From G963663315 sp965116335 (GTDB taxonomy: Bacteria > Pseudomonadota > Gammaproteobacteria > Arenicellales > Poriferihabitantaceae): a stretch of 64,000 nt of DNA. Position numbers and translations under genes: made by a program. This document shows, piece after piece, positions 9,687 to 18,733 of the stretch; within the stretch, counting starts at the first letter, position 1; the number at the start of each line of letters is the position of its first letter. The stretch lies in assembly GCA_965116335.1 (NCBI GenBank), contig OZ220677.1, forward strand, positions 806,001 to 870,000, given 5' to 3'. The notes under the pieces were generated by a model. It was not told the DNA's origin. It ran no database searches and saw nothing but the letters and a program-made list of their open reading frames with translations.

Positions 9687-10169
9687 ATGTCAAAACGCCT
9701 GTTTCTTGTATTGATTGGCCTGTCTTTTCTTTCCGGTTGCGGATTCAAACTACGCGGCAGTTTCCATCTGCCCCCACAACTGGCCGAAATATCCATCCAG
9801 GGTGGAGAACGGGAGCTGGTTGAACAACTCACCGGAATATTAACGGGCAACGGGGTTACTGTAGTCGCTAGCGATGCCAGCGCCAACGCGGCCATCCTGT
9901 CCCTGTCGCGGACTGAGTTCGTCCGGGAAACCACCAGTACCGATGCGGCCGGTATTGCGACCGAGTTCGAATATAGCTGGCGGGTCGAATTCAGTGTAAT
10001 GGATGCTAACGGAGAAACCCTGCTGTCCCAATCTTCGCTATCCGTGTTCAATACTCTCGAATACGACCCCGAAGACGAACTCGAATTCGAGGAAGAAGAA
10101 GCATTCCTGGAAGAGGAGATGACCAGAGATGTCGCTCTGCAAATCATGCGGGAACTTACCCGCCTGTAG
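9687..10169 (+). CDS. lptE: LPS-assembly lipoprotein LptE
   Basis: 160 residues. A short hydrophobic signal ends in the lipobox LSGC (cleavage before the Cys near residue 18), followed by GFKLRG, the typical start of mature LptE. It plugs the LptD barrel and helps LPS insertion in the outer membrane. The C-terminal tail is unusually Glu-rich (about 128-150). Position between leuS and holA is diagnostic. The protein shows that the organism has a classical LPS outer membrane. Confidence 0.92.
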   Translation: MSKRLFLVLIGLSFLSGCGFKLRGSFHLPPQLAEISIQGGERELVEQLTGILTGNGVTVVASDASANAAILSLSRTEFVRETTSTDAAGIATEFEYSWRVEFSVMDANGETLLSQSSLSVFNTLEYDPEDELEFEEEEAFLEEEMTRDVALQIMRELTRL

Positions 10170-10202
10170 ATTACAACCCCTCGCAACTCCTGAAACTTGA
10201 CA

Positions 10203-11219
10203 ATGCGTATCACCTCGCCCGCCCTGTCAACACAATTGAAACAGGGGATTGCTCCCCTGTATCTGTTGTTCGGCCCCGAGACATTGCTGATCGAGGAAGC
10301 ACTGGACCAGATTCGTGGCCAGTGCACTCAGGCAGGCTACAGTGAACGGATACGCCTGACCGCTGAGACCGGATTCGACTGGAATCGACTGCAACATGAA
10401 AGCAGCACCCTGTCATTGTTCGCCGACAAGCGGCTGATTGAGCTAAGGCTGCCAACCGGCAAACCGGGGGAAGCGGGCAGCAAGGCACTGGTAAACTTCG
10501 CACAGAAACTTGCCCCGGACACGACTCTGATTGTGGTCACCCATGCCATCGACAAACGCAGTCAGACGACAAAATGGTTCAAGGCGATCCAGGACAATGG
10601 TCTGGTGATCGAGTGCCCTGCTATCGGCAGCGCAAACCTGCCCGGCTGGATCAGCCGGAGAATGAGTGCCCAGGGGCTGAAACATGAACCCGGCGCTGCG
10701 GAGCATTTAAGTCAACTGGTTGAAGGCAACCTGCTGGCGGCAGCACAAGAAATCAACCTGCTTGGATTGCTTTATCCTGATCAGACCATTACCCCCCCGA
10801 TCATCGAACAGACAAACGCCGATCATGCGCGTTTCAATGTATATGTTTTCGTCGATGCCTGTCTGGGCGGAACAATCGAGCGCACGATCCGCATTCTGCA
10901 AAACCTGAAACACGAGCAAGCGGAGCCGATCATCATTCTGTGGGCGCTGGCCCGGGACGTGCGGACGCTATGCCAGCTCTCGGCAGCGATTGATCAGGGA
11001 GAACGCCCCGGCGGTTCCCTGTTCAAACGTCATGGCATCTGGAGCAGTCGGAGCGCTCTGGTCAGTTCAGCACTGAATCGTCTCCCCAAAAGCCGCTGGG
11101 AGAACATCCTGCAACGCATCGGACATGCAGACCTGATGGTGAAAGGCCGAATCAGCTTCCGGCGCAAGGACATCTGGGAGGAAATCGAAAGTATTTCACT
11201 GGCGATATGTGGTTTATAA
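10203..11219 (+). CDS. holA: DNA polymerase III delta subunit HolA
   Basis: About 338 residues. N-terminal PLYLLFGPETLLIEEALDQI is the clamp-loader delta signature. The protein opens the beta clamp within the gamma/tau complex. ATG at 10203 is preferred to the TTG two codons earlier. It lies 33 bases after lptE and directly before proA. In many relatives nadD follows proA here; it is absent from this window. Confidence 0.93.
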   Translation: MRITSPALSTQLKQGIAPLYLLFGPETLLIEEALDQIRGQCTQAGYSERIRLTAETGFDWNRLQHESSTLSLFADKRLIELRLPTGKPGEAGSKALVNFAQKLAPDTTLIVVTHAIDKRSQTTKWFKAIQDNGLVIECPAIGSANLPGWISRRMSAQGLKHEPGAAEHLSQLVEGNLLAAAQEINLLGLLYPDQTITPPIIEQTNADHARFNVYVFVDACLGGTIERTIRILQNLKHEQAEPIIILWALARDVRTLCQLSAAIDQGERPGGSLFKRHGIWSSRSALVSSALNRLPKSRWENILQRIGHADLMVKGRISFRRKDIWEEIESISLAICGL

Positions 11220-11259
11220 TAGTGCCCGTACCAGGCAACCCGATCCCGTTGGTCCTACT

Positions 11260-12528
11260 ATGACAGCGAATAACGACATTAAGGAGTATATGACTCGGCT
11301 CGGCCGTCAGGCGCGGGCCGCCTCGGCAACAGTAGCCAGAGCCACGACCGAACAGAAAGACGCGGCCCTGCATCATATCGCCAACTCCATAGAACGGCGT
11401 TGCGAAGACATCCTGGCTGCCAATGCCAGAGACATGGAGGCCGCGCTTGGCAACAACTTGACCAACGCGCTGCTGGACCGGCTTGAGCTGAATCGTACAC
11501 GGGTATCCGCAATCGCCGAAGGCTGTAGACAGGTTGCCTCCCTGCACGACCCTGTGGGCGATGAGTCCGGGTTCAATGAACGCCCGAGCGGCCTGCGAAT
11601 CAGCAAGATGCGGGTGCCTCTGGGAGTCATCGGCATCATTTATGAATCCCGCCCCAACGTAACCGTGGACGCAGCGATTCTATGCCTGAAGTCCGGTAAT
11701 GCCGCTATTTTGCGCGGCGGCTCTGAGGCCATCCATTCCAATCTCGCGCTGGCTGTCTGTCTGTCCGAAGGGTTGCAGGAATCGGGTCTCGGCAGACACT
11801 GCATACAAGTGGTTGAAACCACAGACCGCCAGGCGGTTGACCAACTCATCACCCTGTCGAAGTATGTGGACATCATTGTCCCGCGAGGCGGCAAGAGCCT
11901 GATTGAACGGATCAGCGCGAGCGCCACCGTACCTGTGATCAAGCATCTTGAAGGACTTTGCCATGTCTATATTGATGATGACGCAGACCCGGACAAGGCG
12001 ATTGCGGTCGCTTACAACGCCAAGGCCAGACGCTACGGAATCTGTGGCGCGATGGAAACCCTGCTGGTAGCCAAATCCGTTGCCGGAGAAATCCTGCCCC
12101 CGCTTTGCGCCCAATACCGCAACAAGGGCATCGAACTCAGGGGATGTGAAAAAGCCCGCGGGATTGTGCCTGAAATGGTCCCGGCCAGCGAAACCGATTG
12201 GAGTACCGAATACCTGGACGGCATTTTATCTATTCGTGTGGTCGATGGTATTAACCAGGCAATCCGGCATATCGGAGATTATGGCTCACATCATACCGAC
12301 GCGATTGTCACTGAAAACCCTGATCATCAACGCCAGTTCCTGCAACAGGTTGATTCCAGCTCGGTCATGGTCAATGCCTCCACCCAGTTTGCCGACGGCT
12401 TTGAATATGGTCTCGGCGCCGAAATCGGCATCAGCACAGATAAACTCCATGTGCGCGGCCCGGTCGGACTCGAAGGTCTGACCAGCCAGAAATACATCGT
12501 CATCGGCGATGGCGCGATTCGAGACTGA
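11260..12528 (+). CDS. proA: Gamma-glutamyl phosphate reductase ProA
   Basis: 422 residues, aldehyde-dehydrogenase superfamily. It reduces glutamyl-5-phosphate to the semialdehyde in proline synthesis. Key segments are PLGVIGIIYESRPNVT, the catalytic Cys in RYGICGAMETLLV, and the C-terminal EIGISTDKLHVRGPVGLEGLT. Start chosen at 11260 because MTANNDIKEYMTRLGR aligns with family N-termini. However, a strong AAGGAG lies just before the in-frame ATG at 11290, so a start 10 codons later is possible. Confidence 0.94.
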   Translation: MTANNDIKEYMTRLGRQARAASATVARATTEQKDAALHHIANSIERRCEDILAANARDMEAALGNNLTNALLDRLELNRTRVSAIAEGCRQVASLHDPVGDESGFNERPSGLRISKMRVPLGVIGIIYESRPNVTVDAAILCLKSGNAAILRGGSEAIHSNLALAVCLSEGLQESGLGRHCIQVVETTDRQAVDQLITLSKYVDIIVPRGGKSLIERISASATVPVIKHLEGLCHVYIDDDADPDKAIAVAYNAKARRYGICGAMETLLVAKSVAGEILPPLCAQYRNKGIELRGCEKARGIVPEMVPASETDWSTEYLDGILSIRVVDGINQAIRHIGDYGSHHTDAIVTENPDHQRQFLQQVDSSSVMVNASTQFADGFEYGLGAEIGISTDKLHVRGPVGLEGLTSQKYIVIGDGAIRD

Positions 12529-12540
12529 TCACCGATCATT

Positions 12541-12686
12541 ATCGTAGGAGAAGGTCTTGTACCCTCCCGCGAATGTTGGAACAGGTATCAACGATAGCGG
12601 GCACCCACAGAGGGGCGCCCCTACGCATCGGTAATTGCAGATTCAGTATGGTTGTGGATTCCCGCTTGTGCGGGAATGACGGGACA
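12541..12686. repeat. Dispersed composite repeat with dRS3-like palindrome
   Basis: Long copy of the repeat family. It carries the ATCGTAGGAGAAGGTC core, a GTATCAACGATAGCGGGC middle, a GGGGCGCCCCTACGCATCGG part, and at 12658-12677 an ATTCCC-8N-GGGAAT palindrome like the neisserial dRS3 element. The same composite follows the cytochrome c4 gene and recurs inverted near 19.9 kb. Confidence 0.8.
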
Positions 12687-12697
12687 GGCGCAACGGG

Positions 12698-13330
12698 TCA
12701 TCGTAGGGGCGGGTCTCCGTGCCCGCCCGCAGTCGTTGCCTCAAGCAGAAAAACGCTCAGTTTCTCCCGCGCCTCAATCACTCCCAGCCGGTTGCTTGAG
12801 GAAAACAGTTGCACAGTGGTCTGCGGACTCGCGCTGACCTGCCGAACCACCGACTGGAAGATATTGGCCGCCTTGCCACGCTTGAATTTATCCGCCTTGG
12901 TCAACAGGATATGCGCTGGCAACTGTTGTTGCCAACAGTACTCCAGCATGGTGATATCGAGCTCGGTCAAAGGTCTGCGAATGTCCATCGGGATCACCAG
13001 CGCGCGCAGGCATTCCCGATTAAACAGATATTCCGTTATAAAATCCTGCCAGTGGCGGCGTAATGATTGCGGCGCTCTGGCGTAGCCGTAACCGGGCAAG
13101 TCGACCAGTCGATGGATAATATCCAGATCGAAAAATACGATTTGTCGGGTACGCCCCGGAATCTTGCTGGTTTTAGCCAGGTGATTCTGCCGGGTTATCG
13201 CATTGATAGCACTGGACTTGCCGACATTGGAACGACCAGCGAAGGCAACTTCAGCGCCGATGTCCTCCGGCCATTGGGCAGGATAGTGCGCCGCAAGAGA
13301 ATATTGTGCCCTGGAAAAGTCAATCATCAT
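12698..13330 (-). CDS. engB: Ribosome biogenesis GTPase EngB/YsxC
   Basis: 210 residues, TrmE-Era-like small GTPase: G1 GRSNVGKSS (32-40), G3 DLPGYGYA (77-84), G4 TKADK. It is needed for large ribosomal subunit assembly. Divergent from a cytochrome c4-like gene, an arrangement also seen in pseudomonads. The C-terminal ~12 residues (ATTAGGHGDPPLR) are not family sequence; they come from the dispersed repeat, so an insertion probably replaced the original end. Confidence 0.93.
   Translation of the reverse strand: MMIDFSRAQYSLAAHYPAQWPEDIGAEVAFAGRSNVGKSSAINAITRQNHLAKTSKIPGRTRQIVFFDLDIIHRLVDLPGYGYARAPQSLRRHWQDFITEYLFNRECLRALVIPMDIRRPLTELDITMLEYCWQQQLPAHILLTKADKFKRGKAANIFQSVVRQVSASPQTTVQLFSSSNRLGVIEAREKLSVFLLEATTAGGHGDPPLR
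12700..12732. repeat. Dispersed repeat core overlapping the engB 3' end
   Basis: Hairpin-forming GGGGCGGGTCTCCGTGCCCG core copy. It overlaps the last codons and stop region of engB, so the final residues of that protein (GHGDPPLR) are repeat-encoded. Confidence 0.75.
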
Positions 13331-13350
13331 TTCAGTTTTTCTGGTAAATA

Positions 13351-13360
13351 TTGATATAAT
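13351..13360 (+). promoter_or_regulatory. Possible extended -10 promoter for the cytochrome c4 gene
   Basis: TTGATATAAT contains TGnTATAAT, a consensus extended -10 of sigma-70, about 100 bases before the cytochrome start. No good -35 is seen, which extended -10 promoters can do without. Confidence 0.4.
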
Positions 13361-13456
13361 CGCGGCCTGAACCGATGTCTTCTCTCCTAATCCGGGCGAA
13401 GCTATTTATTCAAGTCGGGTATTCTATCCGACCGAATCCACAATCAGGGCTTTTAA

Positions 13457-14062
13457 ATGATTCGATTGTTTACATTGATGGGTGTATTTGCACTGCTCGT
13501 CACTATGAATACCGTCGGCATGGCACAGGATGCAGACGCGGGCAAGGCAAAATCCGAAACCTGCGTCGCCTGTCATGGCGTGGATGGCAACAGCCCACTG
13601 GATCAGTTCCCCAAAATTGCCGGTCAGGTGCCGGGCTATATTGCCGACCAGTTGGCCAAATTCAAGTCCGGGGAACGTGCCAGTACAGTGATGATGGGAC
13701 TGGTTGCCGCCCTCAGCGAACAGGATATGGCCGATATAGATGCCTGGTATTCCAGCCAGAGCATGACTGTTGGTTCAGTCTCTCCCGATCAGGAAGCGGA
13801 AGCCCGCGCCGGCGAAGCTATTTATCGTGGCGGCATCGCCGAATTTAACGTGCCATCCTGCATGGGCTGCCATGGCCCATCCGGCAGCGGCATCCCTCCC
13901 TTGTACCCTCGACTGGGCGGACAACACGCGAGTTATACCGAGACCGAGCTAAAAGCATTCAAATCCGGCGCCCGTGAACACCCGATCATGCAATCAATCG
14001 CCTTCGTCCTGAGCGAACAGCAAATCAAACAACTCGCGCTATACCTGTCCGCGCTACAGTAG
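13457..14062 (+). CDS. Dihaem cytochrome c4-like protein
   Basis: 201 residues with a cleavable signal peptide (hydrophobic to about 22, ..GMAQ) and two c-type haem sites: CVACH (36-40) and CMGCH (135-139). The two homologous halves with Met ligands fit cytochrome c4, a periplasmic electron carrier to terminal oxidases. Divergent from engB. The stop codon lies at the edge of a dispersed repeat. Confidence 0.88.
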   Translation: MIRLFTLMGVFALLVTMNTVGMAQDADAGKAKSETCVACHGVDGNSPLDQFPKIAGQVPGYIADQLAKFKSGERASTVMMGLVAALSEQDMADIDAWYSSQSMTVGSVSPDQEAEARAGEAIYRGGIAEFNVPSCMGCHGPSGSGIPPLYPRLGGQHASYTETELKAFKSGAREHPIMQSIAFVLSEQQIKQLALYLSALQ

Positions 14063-14194
14063 GGAGGGTCTTGTACCCTCCCGCGAATGTCGGAACGGGT
14101 ATCAACGATAGCGGGCACCCACAAGGGGCGCCCCTACGCATCGGTAATTGCAAATTCCATATTATCGTGGATTCCCGTTTTCACGGGAATGACG
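14060..14194. repeat. Dispersed composite repeat with dRS3-like palindrome
   Basis: Nearly the same composite as at 12541: AGGGAGGGTCTTGTACCCTC core, GTATCAACGATAGCGGGC, GGGGCGCCCCTACGCATCGG, and ATTCCCgttttcacGGGAAT at 14171-14190. It starts at the cytochrome stop codon, so its hairpins may also act as a terminator. Confidence 0.8.
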
Positions 14195-14232
14195 AGAGGG
14201 GGCAGGAATTGACGGGGTAAGGCCGTAAACGT

Positions 14233-14263
14233 CATCGTAGGGGAGGGTCTTGTACCCTCCCGC
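14233..14263. repeat. Dispersed repeat core
   Basis: Short copy, TCATCGTAGGGGAGGGTCTT followed by the complementary CCCTCCCGC, just downstream of folD. Hairpin-forming. Confidence 0.75.
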
Positions 14264-14279
14264 TGTCGGTGGGAGAGCG

Positions 14280-15167
14280 TCAGCCAATCGCTGACGGTAC
14301 TTCGATGCCGTTTTGCCGACAGGCCGCAATGATCGTATTACGCAACAGACAGGCAATCGTCATCGGGCCAACCCCACCGGGCACCGGAGTCACCGCGTCC
14401 GCCACCTGCATCGCCGACTGGTAATCGACATCTCCGGTCAATCTGTTTTTGCCATCATCCCCGGCGACCCGGTTTATACCGACGTCAATCACCGTGGCGC
14501 CGGGTTTGATCCAGTCGCCCTTGACCAATTCAGGAACCCCCACTGCCGCTACCACGATATCCGCCTGACGGCATACCGCAGGCAGGTCCCGGGTTCTCGA
14601 ATGCGCTATCGTGACCGTGCAGTTTTCCCGCAGCAACAGGATCGATACCGGCTTGCCGACAATATTCGAGCGACCTACGATGACCGCGTTTTTCCCGCTT
14701 AAATTCCCTAAATGATCTTTCAGCAGCATAATACATCCTGCGGGCGTGCAGGGAACCAGTGAATCTTCCCCAATGCTGAGTCGGCCCACGTTCTGGATGT
14801 GAAATCCATCTACATCCTTGTCCACGTGGATGGCATTGATCACCTTGCTTTCGTCTATCTGCTTCGGCAACGGCAACTGTACCAGTATACCGTTGATTGC
14901 CGGATCATCATTCAATCGGTTAACCAGGGCCAGCAAATCTTCCTCTGAAGTATCCACGGGCATCTTATGTTCAATCGAATCCATACCGACTTCGACAGTC
15001 TGCTTCGCCTTGTTCCTGACGTAAACCTGACTGGCCGGGTCTTCTCCCACCAGGACGACAGCCAGACCGGGTTTGACGCTATGTTCGTTGCCGATTTGTT
15101 GAACCGCGCCTGCGATACGTCCTCTCAATTTCGTCGCGAACGCCTTGCCATCAATTACTGTTGCCAT
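14280..15167 (-). CDS. folD: Methylenetetrahydrofolate dehydrogenase/cyclohydrolase FolD
   Basis: 295 residues. It oxidises 5,10-methylene-THF and hydrolyses the product to 10-formyl-THF. Visible are the catalytic YVRNKAK lysine, the INGILVQLPLP loop, the NADP-binding GRSNIVGKPV and the C-terminal TPVPGGVGPMT. Family length is normal. It stands as a single gene between repeats and a divergent acyltransferase gene. Confidence 0.96.
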   Translation of the reverse strand: MATVIDGKAFATKLRGRIAGAVQQIGNEHSVKPGLAVVLVGEDPASQVYVRNKAKQTVEVGMDSIEHKMPVDTSEEDLLALVNRLNDDPAINGILVQLPLPKQIDESKVINAIHVDKDVDGFHIQNVGRLSIGEDSLVPCTPAGCIMLLKDHLGNLSGKNAVIVGRSNIVGKPVSILLLRENCTVTIAHSRTRDLPAVCRQADIVVAAVGVPELVKGDWIKPGATVIDVGINRVAGDDGKNRLTGDVDYQSAMQVADAVTPVPGGVGPMTIACLLRNTIIAACRQNGIEVPSAIG

Positions 15168-15294
15168 TAGCCTTACCTGAATAAATATCGAAATTAAAAA
15201 GCCGCTATTTTACCCGTTTATTTCAACCGAATCTGAACCAGATTGAAAATCCGGGATATAATCAGACCAGAAAATTGCTCTTTATTCCCTGCCA

Positions 15295-16278
15295 ATGACT
15301 CCACCCAGAATCGCATTCCTTTTCCCCGGTCAGGGGTCTCAATATCCCGGCATCGGCCACGACCTGTATCAGCAGCATACCAGCGTCAAGGACACCTACA
15401 CCGAGGCCAGTGACGCACTTGGCTATGACATCGCCAGACTGTCTTTTGAAGACCCGGACGGGGAGATCAACCTGACTCGCTACACTCAGCCGGTATTGTT
15501 GACTCACTCCACCGCCTGCCTGCGACTGTTGACTGAACAACTTGGCCACGAAATCAGGCCAGTACTGGCGGCTGGTCATAGTCTGGGGGAATATTCCGCT
15601 CTGGTAGCAACCGGTTCTTTAAGTTTTGAAGCCGGATTGCAGCTGGTAAAAACCCGCGGTGAACTGATGGGCGAATTTGGAGAAGGTGAAATGGAGGCGT
15701 TGATGATTGACCTCGAATCGGCGACCCAACTTGCCGAACAACACTATTGTGGCATCGCCGCCTGCAATCTCCCGGAGCAAAATGCAGTAGGCGGACGCGC
15801 ACAGGACCTGGATGCGCTGGTAGCCGACATGGCCGGGAAGTTTCCCGGTAAACGAAGCGCAAGACTGAAAACCGAAGGCGCGTTCCATACCTATTACATG
15901 GTCGAGGCCGCACAAAGATTCAGAGAGGTACTGGAACAGGCGGAACTTGCCGTACCTTCGGTCGATGTCCTGTCCAACTTCACCGGGAAGGCGCATGACC
16001 GCGACCCGGATTCGATCCGTTCCCGATTGTTTTTACAGCTTTTCAATCCGGTACTGTGGCATCAGAACCTGATTTGCGCCAGTCAATATGGCGTCGATCT
16101 GATGATTGAGTTCGGTGGCGGCATCGGTAAAAGCGGAGCGGTCAAGCGTCCTAACCTGGAAGGCATCGTGAAGCGGGCTTTCAGGGGTAGCGAATCAGCA
16201 CCTGAATACCTGGCCGTGATCAATCCCGACAGTCTCGAGCAGACTGTTGCCAGGGTTTCCGGGCTGATTCAGGATTGA
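15295..16278 (+). CDS. Malonyl-CoA:ACP transacylase-like protein (FabD family)
   Basis: 327 residues, acyltransferase fold. LFPGQGSQYPG at the N-terminus, nucleophile Ser in GHSLGEYSAL, the malonate-binding Arg in KTRGELM, and His in GAFHTYYM. The His motif differs from the usual GAFHSPLM of FabD, and the gene is not in a fab cluster, so it may be a second, specialised transacylase. It converges with the deacetylase gene with a 10-base overlap. Confidence 0.75.
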   Translation: MTPPRIAFLFPGQGSQYPGIGHDLYQQHTSVKDTYTEASDALGYDIARLSFEDPDGEINLTRYTQPVLLTHSTACLRLLTEQLGHEIRPVLAAGHSLGEYSALVATGSLSFEAGLQLVKTRGELMGEFGEGEMEALMIDLESATQLAEQHYCGIAACNLPEQNAVGGRAQDLDALVADMAGKFPGKRSARLKTEGAFHTYYMVEAAQRFREVLEQAELAVPSVDVLSNFTGKAHDRDPDSIRSRLFLQLFNPVLWHQNLICASQYGVDLMIEFGGGIGKSGAVKRPNLEGIVKRAFRGSESAPEYLAVINPDSLEQTVARVSGLIQD

Positions 16279-17213
16279 CTCAATACCCGGACGTGTTCGG
16301 TGACTGATTCCGCCAATGCTGTGAGGTCGTAACCGCCCTCGAGAACGGAGATCAATCTGCTCTCGCAACACTGGTCAGCCAATTCCATCATCATTTGGGT
16401 CATCCAGACGTAGCTTTCGTTTTCCAGATTGATAGCGCCCAGAGGGTCTGCTCGGTGGGCATCGAAACCTGCCGAAATCAGCACGGCATCCGTGCAAAAG
16501 GCGCGTGCTCGCGGCAATATGATTTCCTCGAACGCCTGCCGGTACTGATGATCTCCCAGACCGGGACTCATCGGGCAATTCAGAGTTGTCCCTTCGCCTT
16601 CACCGATTCCCGTTTCTGCCAGCGAGCCGGTTCCGGGATAATGGGGAAACTGGTGCAGGCTGATATAAAACACCGATGAATCGCGCTCGAAAATATGCTG
16701 CGTACCGTTACCGTGATGCACGTCCCAGTCCAGAATCAGGATTCGTTCCAGTCCGTATCTGCTTTGCAGATAGCGGGCCGAAACGGCAATACTGTTGAAC
16801 AGGCAGAACCCCATCGCCTCCGCCACTTCCGCATGATGTCCGGGAGGCCGTACCATCGCGAAACCATTGTCCATATCACCGGCCATGACCTGATCGGCCA
16901 GTTCAAGTACGCTGCCGGTCGCGTTCAGCGCAACCTCACAGGATTCTGCACAAACCGAAACGTCAGGGCTGTCTATCCGACTCGCACCGGACTCGCAGGC
17001 CTGTTGCACCCGATCAATGTACTCGGCATCGTGAACCAATCGCACAATGTCGGGGCACGCCTTCTTGGGCGAGCATTGATGCAGGGATTCAAACCACTCC
17101 TGAGCGCTCAACCGATCATGCGCGGCAGTCAGGCGCTGACTGCGCTCTGGATGACCAAATCCGGTGTCATGAGACAGGAATAGCGGATCATAGATGTATG
17201 CGGTTCGTAACAT
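16269..17213 (-). CDS. Histone-deacetylase-superfamily amidohydrolase (AcuC/APAH-like)
   Basis: 314 residues. The zinc-hydrolase motifs are clear: HPERSQRL near the N-terminus, RPPGHHAE with the catalytic His pair, DWDVHHGNGTQ with metal-binding Asp/His, and SAGFDAHRADPLG. Bacterial members remove acetyl groups from acetylpolyamines, acetyl-lysine or related amides. The exact substrate cannot be read from sequence. It may be co-transcribed with dut, 3 bases away. Confidence 0.87.
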   Translation of the reverse strand: MLRTAYIYDPLFLSHDTGFGHPERSQRLTAAHDRLSAQEWFESLHQCSPKKACPDIVRLVHDAEYIDRVQQACESGASRIDSPDVSVCAESCEVALNATGSVLELADQVMAGDMDNGFAMVRPPGHHAEVAEAMGFCLFNSIAVSARYLQSRYGLERILILDWDVHHGNGTQHIFERDSSVFYISLHQFPHYPGTGSLAETGIGEGEGTTLNCPMSPGLGDHQYRQAFEEIILPRARAFCTDAVLISAGFDAHRADPLGAINLENESYVWMTQMMMELADQCCESRLISVLEGGYDLTALAESVTEHVRVLSQS

Positions 17214-17216
17214 GAT

Positions 17217-17675
17217 TCAGTTTTTCCCGGTTGAACCGAAACCTCCGTCGATGCGTTCGCTGTGCCCGAACGAATCAACCACATTGAACTCCGCCTGAAC
17301 CACCGGAACAATCACCATCTGGGCAATGCGGTCACCCGGCCGTATAGTGAACTCCGTACCGCTACGATTCCAGCAGGAGATGAATAGCTGCCCCTGATAA
17401 TCAGAATCAATCAATCCGGTCAGATTGCCGAGCACAATCCCCTGTTTGTGTCCGGTGCCGGAACGCGGTATCAAAACTGCTGCAAATCCGGGATCGGCGA
17501 TATGAATGGCTATTCCGGTCGGGATCAATTCCGTCTGTCCGGGCTTGAGCGCCAGTGCCTGCTCAATACAGGCACGCAGGTCAAGTCCCGCCGAACCCGG
17601 CGTGGCATATCCGGGCAGGCCGAATTCGTTCTCTATCCGCGAATCCAGAATCCTGACATCAATCCTTTTTTTCAA
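17217..17675 (-). CDS. dut: dUTP pyrophosphatase
   Basis: 152 residues, trimeric dUTPase with all five motifs: GSAGLDLRA, PRSGTGHKQG, GNLTGLIDSDYQG, RPGDRIAQMV and GGFGSTG. It hydrolyses dUTP to dUMP, keeping uracil out of DNA. Downstream of rpmG on the same strand. Confidence 0.96.
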   Translation of the reverse strand: MKKRIDVRILDSRIENEFGLPGYATPGSAGLDLRACIEQALALKPGQTELIPTGIAIHIADPGFAAVLIPRSGTGHKQGIVLGNLTGLIDSDYQGQLFISCWNRSGTEFTIRPGDRIAQMVIVPVVQAEFNVVDSFGHSERIDGGFGSTGKN

Positions 17676-17696
17676 CGTCGCGTGGCCCTGGGGACG

Positions 17697-17852
17697 CTAT
17701 TTGATTTTTGCTTCCTTGTACGCAACGTGTTTGCGGACCACCGGATCGTACTTGCGGATCTCCATTTTCTCGGTCATGGTGCGTTTGTTTTTGGTAGTCG
17801 TGTAGTAATGGCCGGTGCCGGCACTCGATACCAGTTTGATCTTGTCTCTCAT
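17697..17852 (-). CDS. rpmG: 50S ribosomal protein L33
   Basis: 51 residues, MRDKIKLVSSAGTGHYYTTT..., the zinc-free form of L33 (no CxxC pairs). Typical downstream partner of rpmB. ATG at 17852 fits family starts. Confidence 0.95.
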   Translation of the reverse strand: MRDKIKLVSSAGTGHYYTTTKNKRTMTEKMEIRKYDPVVRKHVAYKEAKIK

Positions 17853-17905
17853 TTGCAAATGTCTCCTGGAACGTTCCTCTTACAACAAATCCCCGTCAAA
17901 ACGCC

Positions 17906-18142
17906 TCAGGCGGTTTCACCTCGAGACCGGATTTCCCCCAGCACATGGTCAATGCCTTTCTTGTCGATGGTTCGCAGTCCGGCAGACGATACACGAAGGC
18001 GCACCCAGCGATTTTCACTCTCAACCCAGAAACGACGGCTGTGCAAATTGGGCAGGAACTTGCGCCTGGTTTTATTGTGCGCGTGAGAAACATTGTTGCC
18101 GGTTACGGTTCGTTTCCCGGTTACTTGACAGACTCTGGTCAT
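17906..18142 (-). CDS. rpmB: 50S ribosomal protein L28
   Basis: 78 residues starting MTRVCQVTGKRTVTGNNVSHA, the L28 signature, with FWVESENRWVRLRVS and a basic C-terminus. Forms the rpmB-rpmG pair, here followed by dut. Confidence 0.96.
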   Translation of the reverse strand: MTRVCQVTGKRTVTGNNVSHAHNKTRRKFLPNLHSRRFWVESENRWVRLRVSSAGLRTIDKKGIDHVLGEIRSRGETA

Positions 18143-18238
18143 GGCCTTACCTTGAACTTCATTAAATTAACGGATCGGGGCGCGATTTATACCAGAAAAA
18201 AGCCCGGTTGGGTAGTGATAATGACGGAAATGAGTGTT

Positions 18239-18730
18239 TCAGACGCTAAATTCATACAGTGAGACCGACTGATCCGACTTCTTGTTAAACTCCTGCCACA
18301 TTTGATCATAGGTTTTGCCCGTGACCGGATGCAACATTTGAGGATGCAGGTCGGCCAGCGGCTTCAACACATAAGCGAACTTCTCGATTCCGTACCGGGG
18401 AATATCATACCCGTCAGAACGCAGATCCTGTTCCCCGAACAGAATCACATCAATATCCAGCAATCGGTTGTCAAACGATTTGTCTCCCCGTACACGCCCC
18501 ACATCCGACTCAATTCCGCGCAGGGACTCACGAATCCGGAGAAGATCGTCCCCGGAATAAAACCCAAGCACAAGATTCAGAAATGGCGGCCCCTCGAACC
18601 CGACAGAGGCAGTCTCATAGACCGGAGACAGATTGATCTCACCGTATCTCGCTACGATTTCATGAATTGCGTAACGGATGTTTTTATCGCGCTCGATATT
18701 ACTTCCAATACTGAGCAGTATGTAAGTCAC
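18239..18730 (-). CDS. folK: Hydroxymethyldihydropterin pyrophosphokinase FolK
   Basis: 163 residues. SIGSNIERDKNIRYAI N-terminus, the FLNLVLGFYS substrate segment, and RLLDIDVILFG carrying the two Mg-binding aspartates. It transfers pyrophosphate from ATP to the pterin in folate synthesis. It lies 3 bases after folB, the preceding pathway step. Confidence 0.95.
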   Translation of the reverse strand: MTYILLSIGSNIERDKNIRYAIHEIVARYGEINLSPVYETASVGFEGPPFLNLVLGFYSGDDLLRIRESLRGIESDVGRVRGDKSFDNRLLDIDVILFGEQDLRSDGYDIPRYGIEKFAYVLKPLADLHPQMLHPVTGKTYDQMWQEFNKKSDQSVSLYEFSV

Positions 18731-18733
18731 GGT

